From Rachycentron canadum (lineage: Eukaryota > Chordata > Actinopteri > Carangiformes > Rachycentridae): a stretch of DNA of 64,000 bases. Location of the stretch: the NCBI GenBank assembly GCA_038496675.1, contig CM076660.1:15508730-15572729 (forward strand), read 5' to 3'. This document shows, in pieces, positions 36,176-47,345 of this stretch. The notes under the pieces were generated by a model. It saw nothing but the letters and a program-made list of their open reading frames with translations, did no database searches and had not been told where the DNA came from. Each line of letters opens with the position of its first letter. Within the stretch, counting starts at the first letter, position 1. Position numbers and translations under genes: made by a program.

Positions 36176-36767
36176 TTTAGCAGCAGTCCGGCTTGCTCTC
36201 CTGTCTTCCTTGTGCTTCCTCTGTTGCACTCCAGGCTTTTTTTGGCCACCCGAGCTCCGTCAGCAATATAAGGCCTGGCTGGCCTAATTTTATCCTGTAT
36301 TGGATACCCCCTGTTTGAATTCACACACACACTCAAATAGGGAACCTGAGACATCAGCATTTACATGTCCCTCAGCTTTCAGAGACGCTCAAGGCTCCTG
36401 AGCCAGTTGGTGGCCGACCTGCATGCAGAGGCCTTCACATGCAGCCACGTTAGCGAGAAACCACTTTTAATTTAAAACTCATCAACAACCAGGATTAGTA
36501 AGAGGACAATCAGTGCAAATGCTGCCATCTCCACCAGCTGTAGCTACACTGTGGTATTCATCACAAACTATTTCATTTAAAATAAAGCTGGAATCACAAC
36601 TAGAAGCACGGCAAATTATTACAGAAATGATTTGGGGTGTAGCACTTCACATTTTAATTGCATGCAAAACAGAAAGGCAGGGTTTATAGTCTCAGAATTA
36701 AATAACCCTTGATTTCATCTGCTTGCAACTGTCTCCATTGACACATTTAGAAGCACTGTAGTTTTAA

Positions 36768-36830
36768 GGTAACATAACATAACATAGCATAGGATAGCAT
36801 AACATAGCCTAACACAGCATAGCATGGCAG
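36768..36830. repeat. Degenerate pentanucleotide repeat (AACAT/AGCAT)
   Basis: Tandem units of AACAT, AGCAT and AGGAT follow one another for about 60 bases, imperfectly. Confidence 0.8.
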
Positions 36831-38077
36831 TGTAATAGTGTTGTAAGTAAGTAATGTTATTCAATAATATTCTTTTTTTAATTTTACAAAATATGAAGTA
36901 AAGTGAATACTATTATGGCAGGAATATGCTGTAAAAACATAAAAACAATACAGTAGTGATATAGTATTGCATTTGTATGTATGTTTCTACTTCTACTGCT
37001 ACTTGTAATATACAATGGAGGACAGGTGTGTTCTTGTAAAGTCTTATTACAATGTCCAACATGAAGCCTAACTGTCATGTTGCAGGCAGATGGCTGTGCC
37101 TGTGTCTACTGTACACTACATTGCCTTACATTATCTCTATACAGACTGGATGGTAAAGACTATTGTAACTTAACTTTGTAATTTTCTTATTTGTGATATT
37201 GGGCTGTAATACAATACTGTTGTGTATTTCTTGATTTATTTTGCTTCAGTTTGATGTGACTGCTCAAACTGACTACTACTACTGACTAACTGCACATTTC
37301 TGAGCTGCAATTAGAAATGTTGATTTACTTATTTTGCCTGTTCCAAAGAAAACTTTCTGCAAGCGTAAAACAGCAAATACATGACTGTGTGTTGGGGTGC
37401 ACAGACACACACTCGGAGGTTGGTTTCTATTTGTTTATTTTGTATGTATCTCAATGAGAAGTTGTTTTTCATCATGACACCCGAGTTTGGATGATTGAAC
37501 TTCAGAACATGACAAATTGTTGATCCACCTGTTTCTGATCACAGTTGCATGACTGGCCACATGTGTCCAAAATCAAAGTATGTTGAGAATTACACAGAGC
37601 AGTGATCTCATCCCATCTGACAGTTGTTCATGGTAGGGAGCCAAACAAAACTGATGTCAGTCATGTTGTGATGACATGCATAATCATGCAAAACTAAATT
37701 TTTCTTTATTTAGAAACAGTAAAATAAAAACAATAAATAACCCTTTGAGTTACAATTTTTCAAATTTCTTGTCTCTATCAAGATAGAAAATGTACCAATT
37801 TGTGGTGAACAAGACAAGATGTTATTTTAGACATATTTTAGACAGAATAGTGATCATTTTATATCCACGATTAATAACTATATACAGCCTAAAGCAAATT
37901 ATACCAGTAAAAAATGGTCTGTTGAAACCTATTCAGACCAAATCCCCCATGTTTTCACAAATCTAATTCCAAATAAGGGTAAAAATGCAGCTCTCATTTC
38001 ATGTTTATGGTCTGTCAGCGTTGTTGGATGGTTATCACTGCAGTGGTACATGTACATGTGCTGTCACCGTGTTAATG

Positions 38078-38353
38078 TATAAAAGGGATCTGTTTGCATA
38101 ATGAAAATAAATCTTTTTTTCCTTCTGTGTCTCCTCTTCCTGCCATGAGTCACACACTTTGTGCTAAATGGCCGACAATCCTGTAATCCACAGCAGTGGA
38201 AGCCTATAATCCCAACTGATCAAAGGTTGAGATTATCAAAGATGTGGGAGGGGCAGAGCTGCAGATAGGAGGATGGTGAGAGAGGGTGAGCTCAAACATG
38301 ACAGTGGGGATACAAGCCAGGCAGCGATTGGCGCACACAAATAGCCAGCCAAT
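38078..38353 (+). promoter_or_regulatory. Candidate promoter of the PPM1N-like gene
   Basis: TATAAAAG lies at 38078-38085. TAATCC motifs follow at 38184-38189 and 38207-38212; this is the core bound by OTX/CRX homeoproteins. Inverted and direct CCAAT boxes lie at about 38326 and 38349-38353. Whether transcription starts just after the TATA-like box or near the CCAAT boxes cannot be decided from sequence. In either case the 5' leader would be 350-650 bases, or contain an intron. Confidence 0.3.
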
Positions 38354-38755
38354 CACAGCAGAGACAGGGAAAATAACAGGGCAAGGGGAGAGCTGGTGAA
38401 AGAGGGAAGAGCTATGAAAAAGCGAGGGAGAAGGTGAAAATCACAGCAGCAGAGAGAAGAGAGCAAACAAGAAGGAGATGAGGCATGAGTGGAGGAGAGA
38501 GCGCTGATCAGTGAGGTCTCCAGAGAGATAAAGGAGAGAGAAGAGGAAAGAGATGAACAGGGAGAGGGGGGTGAGCAGCCAGCACAGGGAACATCCATCA
38601 GCTCAGGCAGCCATGCTCTGAGCCCTGGAGCAGCACAGGGCTACGCAGACACTGCACAGGCCCAGTATCAGGCCAAGCTCAGCCCTCCATCCCAGCCACA
38701 AAAACGGGGCAGGGACACAAGAAGATTCCCCACATATCAGCTGTGCATAAGAACC

Positions 38756-41700
38756 ATGAGGACATCCAGGAAGGGCAGCGTGGAGATGCCTGCGTTTGTA
38801 CGGCAGCTGGTGAAAGAGACGGAGAAGAGGGTCAGCTCTTTCTTCAAAGGGAGCCGTGGAGGAGCAGCAGAAGGAGAGCAGCCTGGCGAGGTGGAGAAGG
38901 AGGAGGTCATCCCCAGCCCTTACCTGGACCGGCCGGTCCTGGACAAGCTGACAGAGGAGGGCTGCGCCCGCTGGGGCCTCACCTACGCCCTGGGAAGCAT
39001 GCAGGGCTGGAGGGCCAACATGGAGGACTTCCACAACTGTGTGCCACAGCTGGGTGGAGAGCTGGCCGACTGGAGCTTTTTCGCTGTGTTTGATGGTCAT
39101 GCAGGCAGCACAGTGGCACAGCACTGCTCCCAGCATCTCCTGGGTCACATCCTAACCACAGGTGAACAATACAGACTTAAAAATGAATTAATGAAATGGA
39201 TATGAAACATTTAATCAAATGTGATGGAGTGTCTCTATCTTTTATTAGGTGATACAAATAATAATAATGTAATATAATAATTCAATACAATGATGTTTAG
39301 CTGTTTATATTTCCAATGAGAAAAGTTTCTTCTTACAGTGACAGAGAGATAATTTTATTAAACATTAGTATCATAATGATTATTTCTCATTGTGCTCAGC
39401 AAATATCTATTTTAATCTAAGAAGTGTTGTGTTTCTATGGGTTGTGTCAGAAAACACTAAATGTTCTAACATTGTATGTCTGTGTGCAAACAGGTGGAAT
39501 CGGGTCAGAGGATGACCCTGAAAAGGTGAAAGGTGCCATAATTGAAGGGTTCCTGCAAACAGACAAGCACTTACACTCTGTGGCACGTCGAGAAGGCTGG
39601 GAGAGAGGTGGCACCACGGTGGTGGCCACACTCATCTCACCCTATTACATGTACTTCGCCAACTGTGGTGACTCGAGGGCCATGTTGTGCCGATCTGGCC
39701 AGGTTTGCTTCTCCACTGAAGACCACAAACCTTACAACCCTCTGGAGAAAGAGCGTATTGAGAGCGCAGGTGGCTCTGTGTCCATCCAAAGGGTCAATGG
39801 CTCCCTGGCAGTGTCCCGTGCTCTGGGAGACTTCAGCTACAAGGGGGCAGAGAACCGGACGCCCAGCCAGCAGATGGTGTCACCAGAGCCAGAGGTGTGT
39901 GTGGTGGAGCGCTCACCAGCAGATGAGTTTCTGGTGCTCGCCTGTGATGGAGTGTGGGACATCATCAGCAATGAGGAGCTGTGCGCCTTCATCCACAACC
40001 GACTGCGTGTCTGCACTGATCTGAGGGATGTTTGCACTCAAGTCATTGACCTCTGTCTCTATAAGGTCAGAACCTGCTGCTTCAAACGAGCGCTCATATT
40101 ATTTACACCCCTTTAAATACAAAGTGATCCTCGTGAATTCCTACATGTTGTTCTGGAGTTTAAATGGCAAATCCCTTTAACTGATTATAAACACAAAACA
40201 CAATTTCGGTTTAAAACTCAGTTACATCATTTTTAATGGGCTGTGGATTTTATGTAATAACATAATCCCTTAAACTGTGACTATGTTGAGCTGGTTTGAC
40301 TTTTATCTGAAGCCGTACATCCCATTTTTTGAGAGAAGATCTCATCTTTTGAAAGGTAACTCATGGACAGTTTGTGTTTGATTCATACAGCTAACACCTA
40401 ATCAAGCACACTTGTATGTCACCTACACTAAGGCTTCAAAACAGAAACAGATCAGTCTCACCCACTTTTCTCATGTCTCATTTTTCTATCCATCATCTTT
40501 GATTAGACAGGTGGCAAAAATTGTGTTGGATTGGAAGATTTACAAAAAGTGTTTCATACAACAATTGAGTGAACTACACCTTTAAAGATTGAGCCACATT
40601 GTGTGGATGGGGTTGAACAAAGCTCCCCCAGGAGATGGATTATATCCTCTCATCATTTTGTGTGTATATACCTTTAAATTTGCAGACATGTTGGTCTGAT
40701 GATTTAATTGCATATGCAAATAGTTTATAGATTTAAAAGGTTCAAAATTGCCTGGTGAAAATCTTTCAAAGGGATGTGTGGTTTAACGTTGCCATTACAT
40801 GTGGTTTGTTGCTGACACAGCAACATAACAAAGAAAATCCACCAGTTTGAGCGTTTAAGTTAGTGAAATCTGTGAGGTTTGGTTATTGCCTGTAGATGTA
40901 TGGTAAACAGCTATGAACAGTATTATACATATTCAGGCTATTAATTGTTAAATAACCAATATGAGCTATAGATTTAAGCAAAAATGTCACTAAACATGTT
41001 TATTTGTTTTTTTCTTTTGGCTACAAGTAGAAACACATTGAACACAACACTGACATATTGACATGGTAAATTTCTTAGCAAGCAGTTGCTTGCAGATACA
41101 GAACAATATTCTGATTCATTCTAAATCATGTCATGATAAAAACATTATGAGTGAACCAAAGCAGTAAAATTGTGGGCCATAAAGCTGAGAGCTGAGGGGA
41201 AATGTAGAGTCTGGTGATCATTTTCTTTGGGTTCATCACTTTGAGTTTCTCCAGTAAAGTGATGTTAATATAAAAATATTGATTATAGACTTTAAATGCT
41301 ATCTTGTCCATACAGAGGCAAAGACCTAAAAGTAAACCAGAGAATAGCATGTCTGGCTGTAACAGTATACATTTAGACTCCGCAGTGAACTATGCTAAAG
41401 CTGCGGTTCAGTCTCTCACTGAGGCTGCTGGTGGTACAATAGTCTGACAGACCACCTTAAAATAGACCGCAGAGGTCTCAGAACAGGTTACATGGGATTA
41501 TTCTAGGTTCCTATGAGGACTCATTTCAGTCAGTCTCTGAGAGTGAGACGATTGAAGGTTGATGTTCAAGCACATAGAATTGCATATATGAGGCATCATT
41601 TCAGACCAGTGAGGAAGGATGATTATTCCACTACAGGCAGCTCTACTCACATTATAGATACTAGATTTATAGGTGTTTAGTGAAGGGTTTTTTAAAATTA

Positions 41701-43558
41701 TTATTTAGTACTAAATATGTAGACGAAAGAAAGTCCTTTTCAGAAGAAAGCTTTATTATGTTAGGCTGTAACCATAATTTAATTGATGCATATCTTCTAC
41801 TTTAGTAAGTAAAATTAATTATTTCATTAAATCCAACCCTCCATGTTTACAGAACCTCAAGAGAATTAATAAAAGAAATTGGCCTTATTGTAAATGTTGT
41901 ATTCTGTTTATAGTCAAAGACTCACATCAGGGTAAACATGTGCCACATGTGCACACTGTTTGGCCATCGTGTCACTGTTGTGTAACAGGGCTTCAGCTTG
42001 GATTTGCACAATGACCTCAAAATGTCACAGCTTCCTCCACACTCCATTTACGTTTTCCTGCACCGCTGCATCTGTGTGACACTGGTCCAGACCTTGAGGT
42101 GAAAATGATCTATTTCTAAAACAGCTCACCCAGGATGAAATAATGTTTCATATGTTGACATTTGTAAGGTCAGCCATCATTATTCACCTCTGCTGACGCT
42201 GCTTCGCTCCACAGGGCAGCTTGGACAATATCAGCATCATCCTGCTGTGCTTCCCTGGAGCCCCCCAGCTGTCAGCAGAGGCATTACACCAGGAGGCTGA
42301 GCTGGAGGACCTGCTGGAGTCTAAAGTAGCAGGTGTGTGCATATACATTTTCTGAGGCATTAGAACCCTTTTTTTCATCATATATTCATGTATGAAGTGT
42401 GATTTTTTTTGTTTTCTTAATATTTATGACTCTTGTTCTTGAAACACGTCCAGATGAAACACTTCAACATCTCTTTTTTAACACTTCTCAATTTTTCTTC
42501 AATAAATCACATGAAAAGACCAAAGTCAACAATAGATTGATCCCACTGACAATAACAAATATTGTCTGTGACATAGAGCTCAACTGTGAAAATCTCTTTA
42601 ATGAATCACACCAATGCGGTGGCTGTTCCTTACACACATACCGTAGTTTATTTTGAATTGACCTAACATATTTTGTCAAAAGTTAATGTCCAAGAACTGA
42701 GGGAGAACTGAGAGAATTGCATACATATGTGCTATTTGGAGTCATAAACACTATACTCACTAGTGCAGCAAATGTATCAATCCAGAGTTTAAAATGCTCC
42801 TCAAAAACATACAGTTTCATTCCTGCTCCCCCAACTGTTCAGGGAAATTATTTAGTATTTTTAAAAATTGAAAAAAAAAAGAAATTTGTGTGTGTTTTTT
42901 TTTTAACAAATGTATGTGCAGTAGAGACAAATGGGCCAACAAACAGAAGTCAAAAATGATGGTGATGCCGACTAACATTGTTGTTTTTGGTCATGTTAAT
43001 GCTGACAGTTTGTTGACAATAGGGCAAATAATGAATAATGACAGTCTTACTAAGGTTGTATGTTGTATGTGAGGGTAAGTAATTCACACATTTGTTATAT
43101 TAATTTGTGGTTCAGTGTTTCTTCTGCTTTGATATCTGACAGAGATTTATGATGAGCTGTGTACCAGAGAGGAGGAACCTGACCTGCTGTCTGTCCTCAC
43201 AGTCCTTGCGTCCACTGTCATCCCTGGATTACCACCAGGTGGAGGCATACAGAGCAAGTAAGACAACCAAAATATGATCTTATTTGTATGTGTGTGAGCA
43301 TCTATACATTGTAGTTGGAAATTACAGCACATAACCTCTGTTTGTGCTACAGAAGGAACTGCATTATTTCTGCTTATTATCAACAAAGAGAGACACACAA
43401 GCCCACAGTACCAAATGTGAGTACAACTATATATCTGTCCAATTATTAACCATTTAAAGACATGTTATTTCCTTTCCTATGCAATTGTACTGTATATATA
43501 AAAACAATGTAAACTCATCGTACATCACCTGTCTATCCAGGGCCTGGGAAGCTCCTGA
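38756..43558 (+). CDS. ppm1n: PP2C-type Ser/Thr phosphatase, PPM1N-like (430 aa, 6 exons)
   Basis: Exons: 38756-39161, 39494-40065, 42215-42332, 43143-43257, 43353-43416, 43541-43558. Joins are in phase and the total of 430 residues equals my recollection of human PPM1N. This is a metal-dependent protein phosphatase (PPM family). Visible motifs are GWRANMEDFH (residues 84-93), FDGHAG (112-117, metal-binding Asp113), GGTTVVATL, NCGDSRAML, GSLAVSRALGDF, CDGVWD (Asp287) and SLDN (Asp330), so all the metal ligands look intact. The start ATG at 38756 (MRTSRKGSVE) has a good context; a second ATG ten codons on (MPAFVRQL) is an alternative. The frame stays open upstream without another ATG in frame. 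Alternative identity would be PPM1A/B, but the N-terminal basic segment, the C-terminal tail and the RTN2 neighbour favour PPM1N. AATAAA at 43748-43753 is a good polyadenylation signal. Confidence 0.85.
40066..42214 (+). other. PPM1N-like intron 2
   Basis: The largest intron of the phosphatase gene, AT-rich, with donor gtcaga and a normal acceptor (CTCCACAG). No RNA gene, repeat family or nested gene was seen. Confidence 0.5.
42333..43142 (+). other. PPM1N-like intron 3
   Basis: AT-rich intron with A and T homopolymers near 42870-42905. The small reading frames inside it have no recognisable content. Confidence 0.5.
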
Positions 43559-44216
43559 GAAACCCTACTGGATTTTGTCTCCATGGATCCACGAAGGGAC
43601 TATTACTAATGTCAACATTCAAGTCGTTTTCTTTATGTGTGCAATTTGACAAAAAAAAAAGTAGATGATGAACAGACAGGGGTGTTTGTTTACATCATGC
43701 TATCAAGTAGCATCTTGTCACAACAAATACAATGCAAAAATAGATCTAATAAAGTCTGATACATTTATATTTGTACAAGAAGGACATTTTGTAAAACTTA
43801 CTCAGAGACACTAACCCAGCAACAAACTTCTGCCTCATATTCAGTAAACAGAAAGTACAGATGATAATTTCAGCCTGTAAAACTGAATAATAACCAACTG
43901 TGAAACTGTCCATTTTCATTTTTGGATACAATAAGAAGTGTTAGTGGGTTGTATTTTGAGATTTGATGTTTTAAGAATAGATATAATACAAGAATAATTT
44001 AAGGAATTTCAATCTGTTTGTCTTTCATCTCCAGGAAAAACTAATTGTGAAAATTGTGAGAGCTAGCCATAAGCTAGCATGCAGCTAACATATATCTATT
44101 TGTCACAACAGGAAATGCTAACGGCTGTGAGTAATGCACAAATATATATTTTTCTCTCATGGTTGGAGGTGAAAGGCAAATAAATATTTATTAAGTATTT
44201 TAAGTCTCAATACACA

Positions 44217-44248
<32 letters not shown>

Positions 44249-45877
44249 TTTAAAGAAAAAATACATTTCACAGATGATCTTGAATCTTTTTGAAGAGGTG
44301 TTTGCTTTTACATTTGTTTGTTGTTGTTTTATGTAGCACAAGATCCATTAGGGTGGAGTGTTATTTTTAAAAAATTAGTTAGATAAAAGTTTGATTATTA
44401 ACAAAAGAGCAACGCAGCGTGTTGCGGTTTGGTGATTTTTGGTGAATGAAATAAAAGTATCCTAATACCCTAAAATCTACTTTTACTACCAATCTAAATT
44501 TAATTCCCACAAATAAATTCTACATTTTGTGTAATGCTATATACAGTAACTAAACACATTCTTCAATACAGTGTATGTGAAATGTATTTTTTCCAAAAGT
44601 TAGATGACCTGTACTGTGCTGCCTTATTCATCTTTTTTATAGTTGATAAAGCAAACAGCATAAGAGATGGGTTAATTAATCTGCATCATACTGCATTATT
44701 ATTATCATTTGAGTGAGTAATTCTGTGTATAGATATTACATGTTATGGTCATGATTGTTTTAAACCTAAATAAAAAATATTTGACTGACAACTTGCAGTA
44801 TTTTTACCCACAATAACCTACTAAATCACTATTTACCTCATTGTTTTGACATTATAAACAGTAAAGACAATTCATTGAGTGTGATCACTAGAGCAAAAAT
44901 GGATGATTTAGATTCCTGTAAGATCTAGAAGGAGGAAGCTTCTCTCCACACGCTCATCATCCAAAGCACTGATGAGAATCTGCCAGATAGATGATACAGG
45001 ATGACACAGAATGGATTAGATGGGTTTTCTTGCATAGTAAAGGATCTCCTCCAGCTGTCCAAGGAGAGCCTGAATCTTGTTTGCGGCTCTGTTAATGTGA
45101 TCCTGTGGCTATCTGTACAGCACTTATTGACATAAGGACGTCCTCTACAGGTCACATTTGATTAGATGTGCTCCACTGAAAACTCTGGATCCTGGTGCTC
45201 TTTCATGATTACTCTGAATTTCAATGAGCTAATGAAAGAAGATGGGCGACTCAGGAGCAATCAACAAATTAAAATGTCTCTTTCTATGCGCCCCTTTAGT
45301 GGGTTTAAAAAGCTTTGTTGAAACACTAATCACAATGTTGAATGTAACTATTTGTTACCTAAAAGGAGATATTGTGGTTATGTCTGTGTGTTCACTAATA
45401 CTCACTACTACCTCACATACAACCATGTTTTTAGAGGAGGACCAGGGACATGCTCAGCTCTCTTAAATCAGCAGTCCTCTCTAAGTGGTCCTTCACTGCT
45501 TCTTTCATCTGATTGCTATTGTATGAGCCAATCACTTCAAGACATCAGACCCCTCTTCACAGAGACGTTGAATTCTATAAATTGTGTTCATCTTCTTTTT
45601 GCTATTTGTCTCCTCACAGAACAAAATTTGAACAATTATTTGCTGTCCAGAGTCCATACAGGATGGCTGCTCTTATCTGCATAGACTTCCACTAACATTG
45701 CTCAAAGAGACTCTGAACAGATGCTAATTTGAGGAAAATTATTTCATCTCACAATTTGGTTGTGTCATATTATTCAAATTATTTCACTTAAACATCACTC
45801 AGTAAAGAAATAGGTTGGATTTGGGCTCCAATATAGAGACTCTGAAGCATTGTACACAAGAATGACATCTTGGTGTG
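43559..45877. other. Tail-to-tail intergenic region between PPM1N-like and potassium channel genes
   Basis: Contains the phosphatase 3'UTR with AATAAA at 43748-43753, a compound CT/CA microsatellite at about 44218-44248, and presumably the 3'UTR of the minus-strand channel. No coding exon is supported; the 76-110 codon frames near 44925-45684 look like chance. Confidence 0.45.
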
Positions 45878-47345
45878 TTACCTATCCACACTGGTTTCTT
45901 GTAGCCGATTATTCATGATGGCCAAAGCCCCGACACCACCAGAGAATCCATTTTGATGGCCATAGCTCTGCCGTGGGCCCTGATGAGCTGTTTCACTCAG
46001 CTGCTTCTGCAGCAGTGCCAGAGAGACCTTATTGGACACCATGAACTCATTGACAGAGATCATCTCCCCTGACAGACGACGGCCCACATATACCCCATCA
46101 GCCACTGCACCTGCATCAGTCTCACTGTCACACACAGTCTCCACTGAGCCGTCCGTGTAGCGGTGTCTTCCTGCAGGGCAGTGGGATGAGATAGGCTGCA
46201 CAGTGTTGCGTTTTAAGCGTTTTTGCCTGAGATGTGCAGGCAGGCGCCTCTGGTTGTGATTTTTGTTTTGGAGGCAGGGGCAGCAGAGCCCCCAGCAGCC
46301 AGGTGTAGCACAAGAGCAGAGCTGGTGCCCTGAGCAGACCAGCTTACCCAAAATCCAGTTGAGAGTTTGCTTGATGACAATAGAAATGACATTGAAAAGT
46401 GAGTAAATACAACATACTCCCATTAAAATAAATAGGCAATTCCCAAGCCGGTAAGCTTCCTGGGACTCATACTGCTGTCTCTGACTGCTCACCAAGTCCC
46501 CGAAGCCGATGGTGCTGAAGGCCACGAAGCAGAAATAGAGGGAGTCCACATAGCTCCAGTTCTCCATGGAGCTGTACAGAGTGGAGGCACTGCATGCAAT
46601 CACAATTGATGCTACTCCCAGGATCAGCATGACATAATAGACGGATGGTTTCCAGCCCTCCAGGCTGTCCTCCTCACCAGGTGTCTCTTCCCTGCTCGAC
46701 ATCACCCTAACCCCACCACACCGCAGCCGACGCTCATGACACCAGCGCATGATGTAAGCTAGCATCGTGATGATCCTTTCCAAGAAGAGGTTAAAGAAGA
46801 GGATGGTGGCAGCACAGCCAATGAGACCATAGAAGATCAAGAATATTTTTCCAGCTATGGTTGCTGGTGTAGTCATGCCAAAGCCTTGAGAGGACAAAAA
46901 GGTTCAAACGTCAGGGTTCACAAACAGTACTATATCTCTGGGGTAAGAAGCAAGCTCAAGGTAAGAACATCTGCATGAAACTTAAACGTCAAGACTTACC
47001 AATAGTAGAAACCACGGTGCCCACAAAGTAGAAAGCTCCAGAAAAGTCCCAGCGGGGCCTCAACGTGTCCACTCTGATACCAGCTCCATTTGCCTCCTCG
47101 TACTGCCTCAGCAGAGTGTGAAGGGCACCCAGATTGACCCTGTATCGCTGGGTGAAGTTGTCCAGCTGCTGTTTCCAGAGGCGGCGGGCACGCAGCTCAA
47201 AGGGATGCTCCAGGGCTGAGAAGATGGCCGCCCCACACAACAAGTAGAGCAGGATGAGCCCAGCCAGCAGGCAGAAACGGGCGTTGTCTTCATTCATGGG
47301 CGCCCTGGGGCAGCAGCAGCCACCAGCAGCCCTCCTCTGAGCCAT
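45878..47345 (-). CDS. kcnk12l: Two-pore-domain potassium channel, THIK type (450 aa, 2 exons)
   Basis: Exons on the minus strand: 47345-47000 and 46884-45878. The protein has the K2P layout: TM1 (about 24-44), an extracellular cap with NFT glycosylation site at N63, pore 1 with TIGFG (114-118), TM2 and TM3, pore 2 with TIGFGD (240-245) and TM4 (YRLGNCLFILMGVCCIYSLF). Runs such as RPRWDF, AFYFVGTVVSTIGFGMTTPAT and the end GFSGGVGALAIMNNRLQET identify the KCNK12/KCNK13 (THIK) subfamily; SNKVSLALLQKQLSETA is closer to KCNK12. THIK channels pass background potassium current, or are silent partners. The single intron splits a glycine codon of the first selectivity filter. The tail carries a cysteine-rich insert (299-319). 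The start is taken at MAQRRAAGG; an upstream in-frame ATG (MLLQWC) could add 14 codons. Confidence 0.88.

Larger units (their letters stand above)
36176..38755. other. Head-to-head intergenic region between reticulon and PPM1N-like genes
   Basis: Contains the divergent promoters. A run of degenerate pentamers (ACATA/GCATA type) lies near 36770-36830. The rest is AT-rich until about 38200, after which purine-rich leader sequence of the phosphatase gene begins. No further coding exon is supported. Confidence 0.45.

Noticed and set aside
36037..36360. 107-codon minus-strand frame considered as a longer reticulon N-terminus
   Set aside because: It overlaps the MATK start in another frame, has no reticulon or acidic N-terminal features, and no suitable donor.
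38489..38755. Upstream extension of the PPM1N-like frame
   Set aside because: The frame is open but lacks an ATG before 38756 in that frame; the ATG at 38485 is in another frame and soon meets a stop. Treated as 5' leader.
38603..39148. 181-codon minus-strand frame
   Set aside because: It is the antisense shadow of the first PPM1N-like exon, whose plus-strand frame has all the PP2C motifs.
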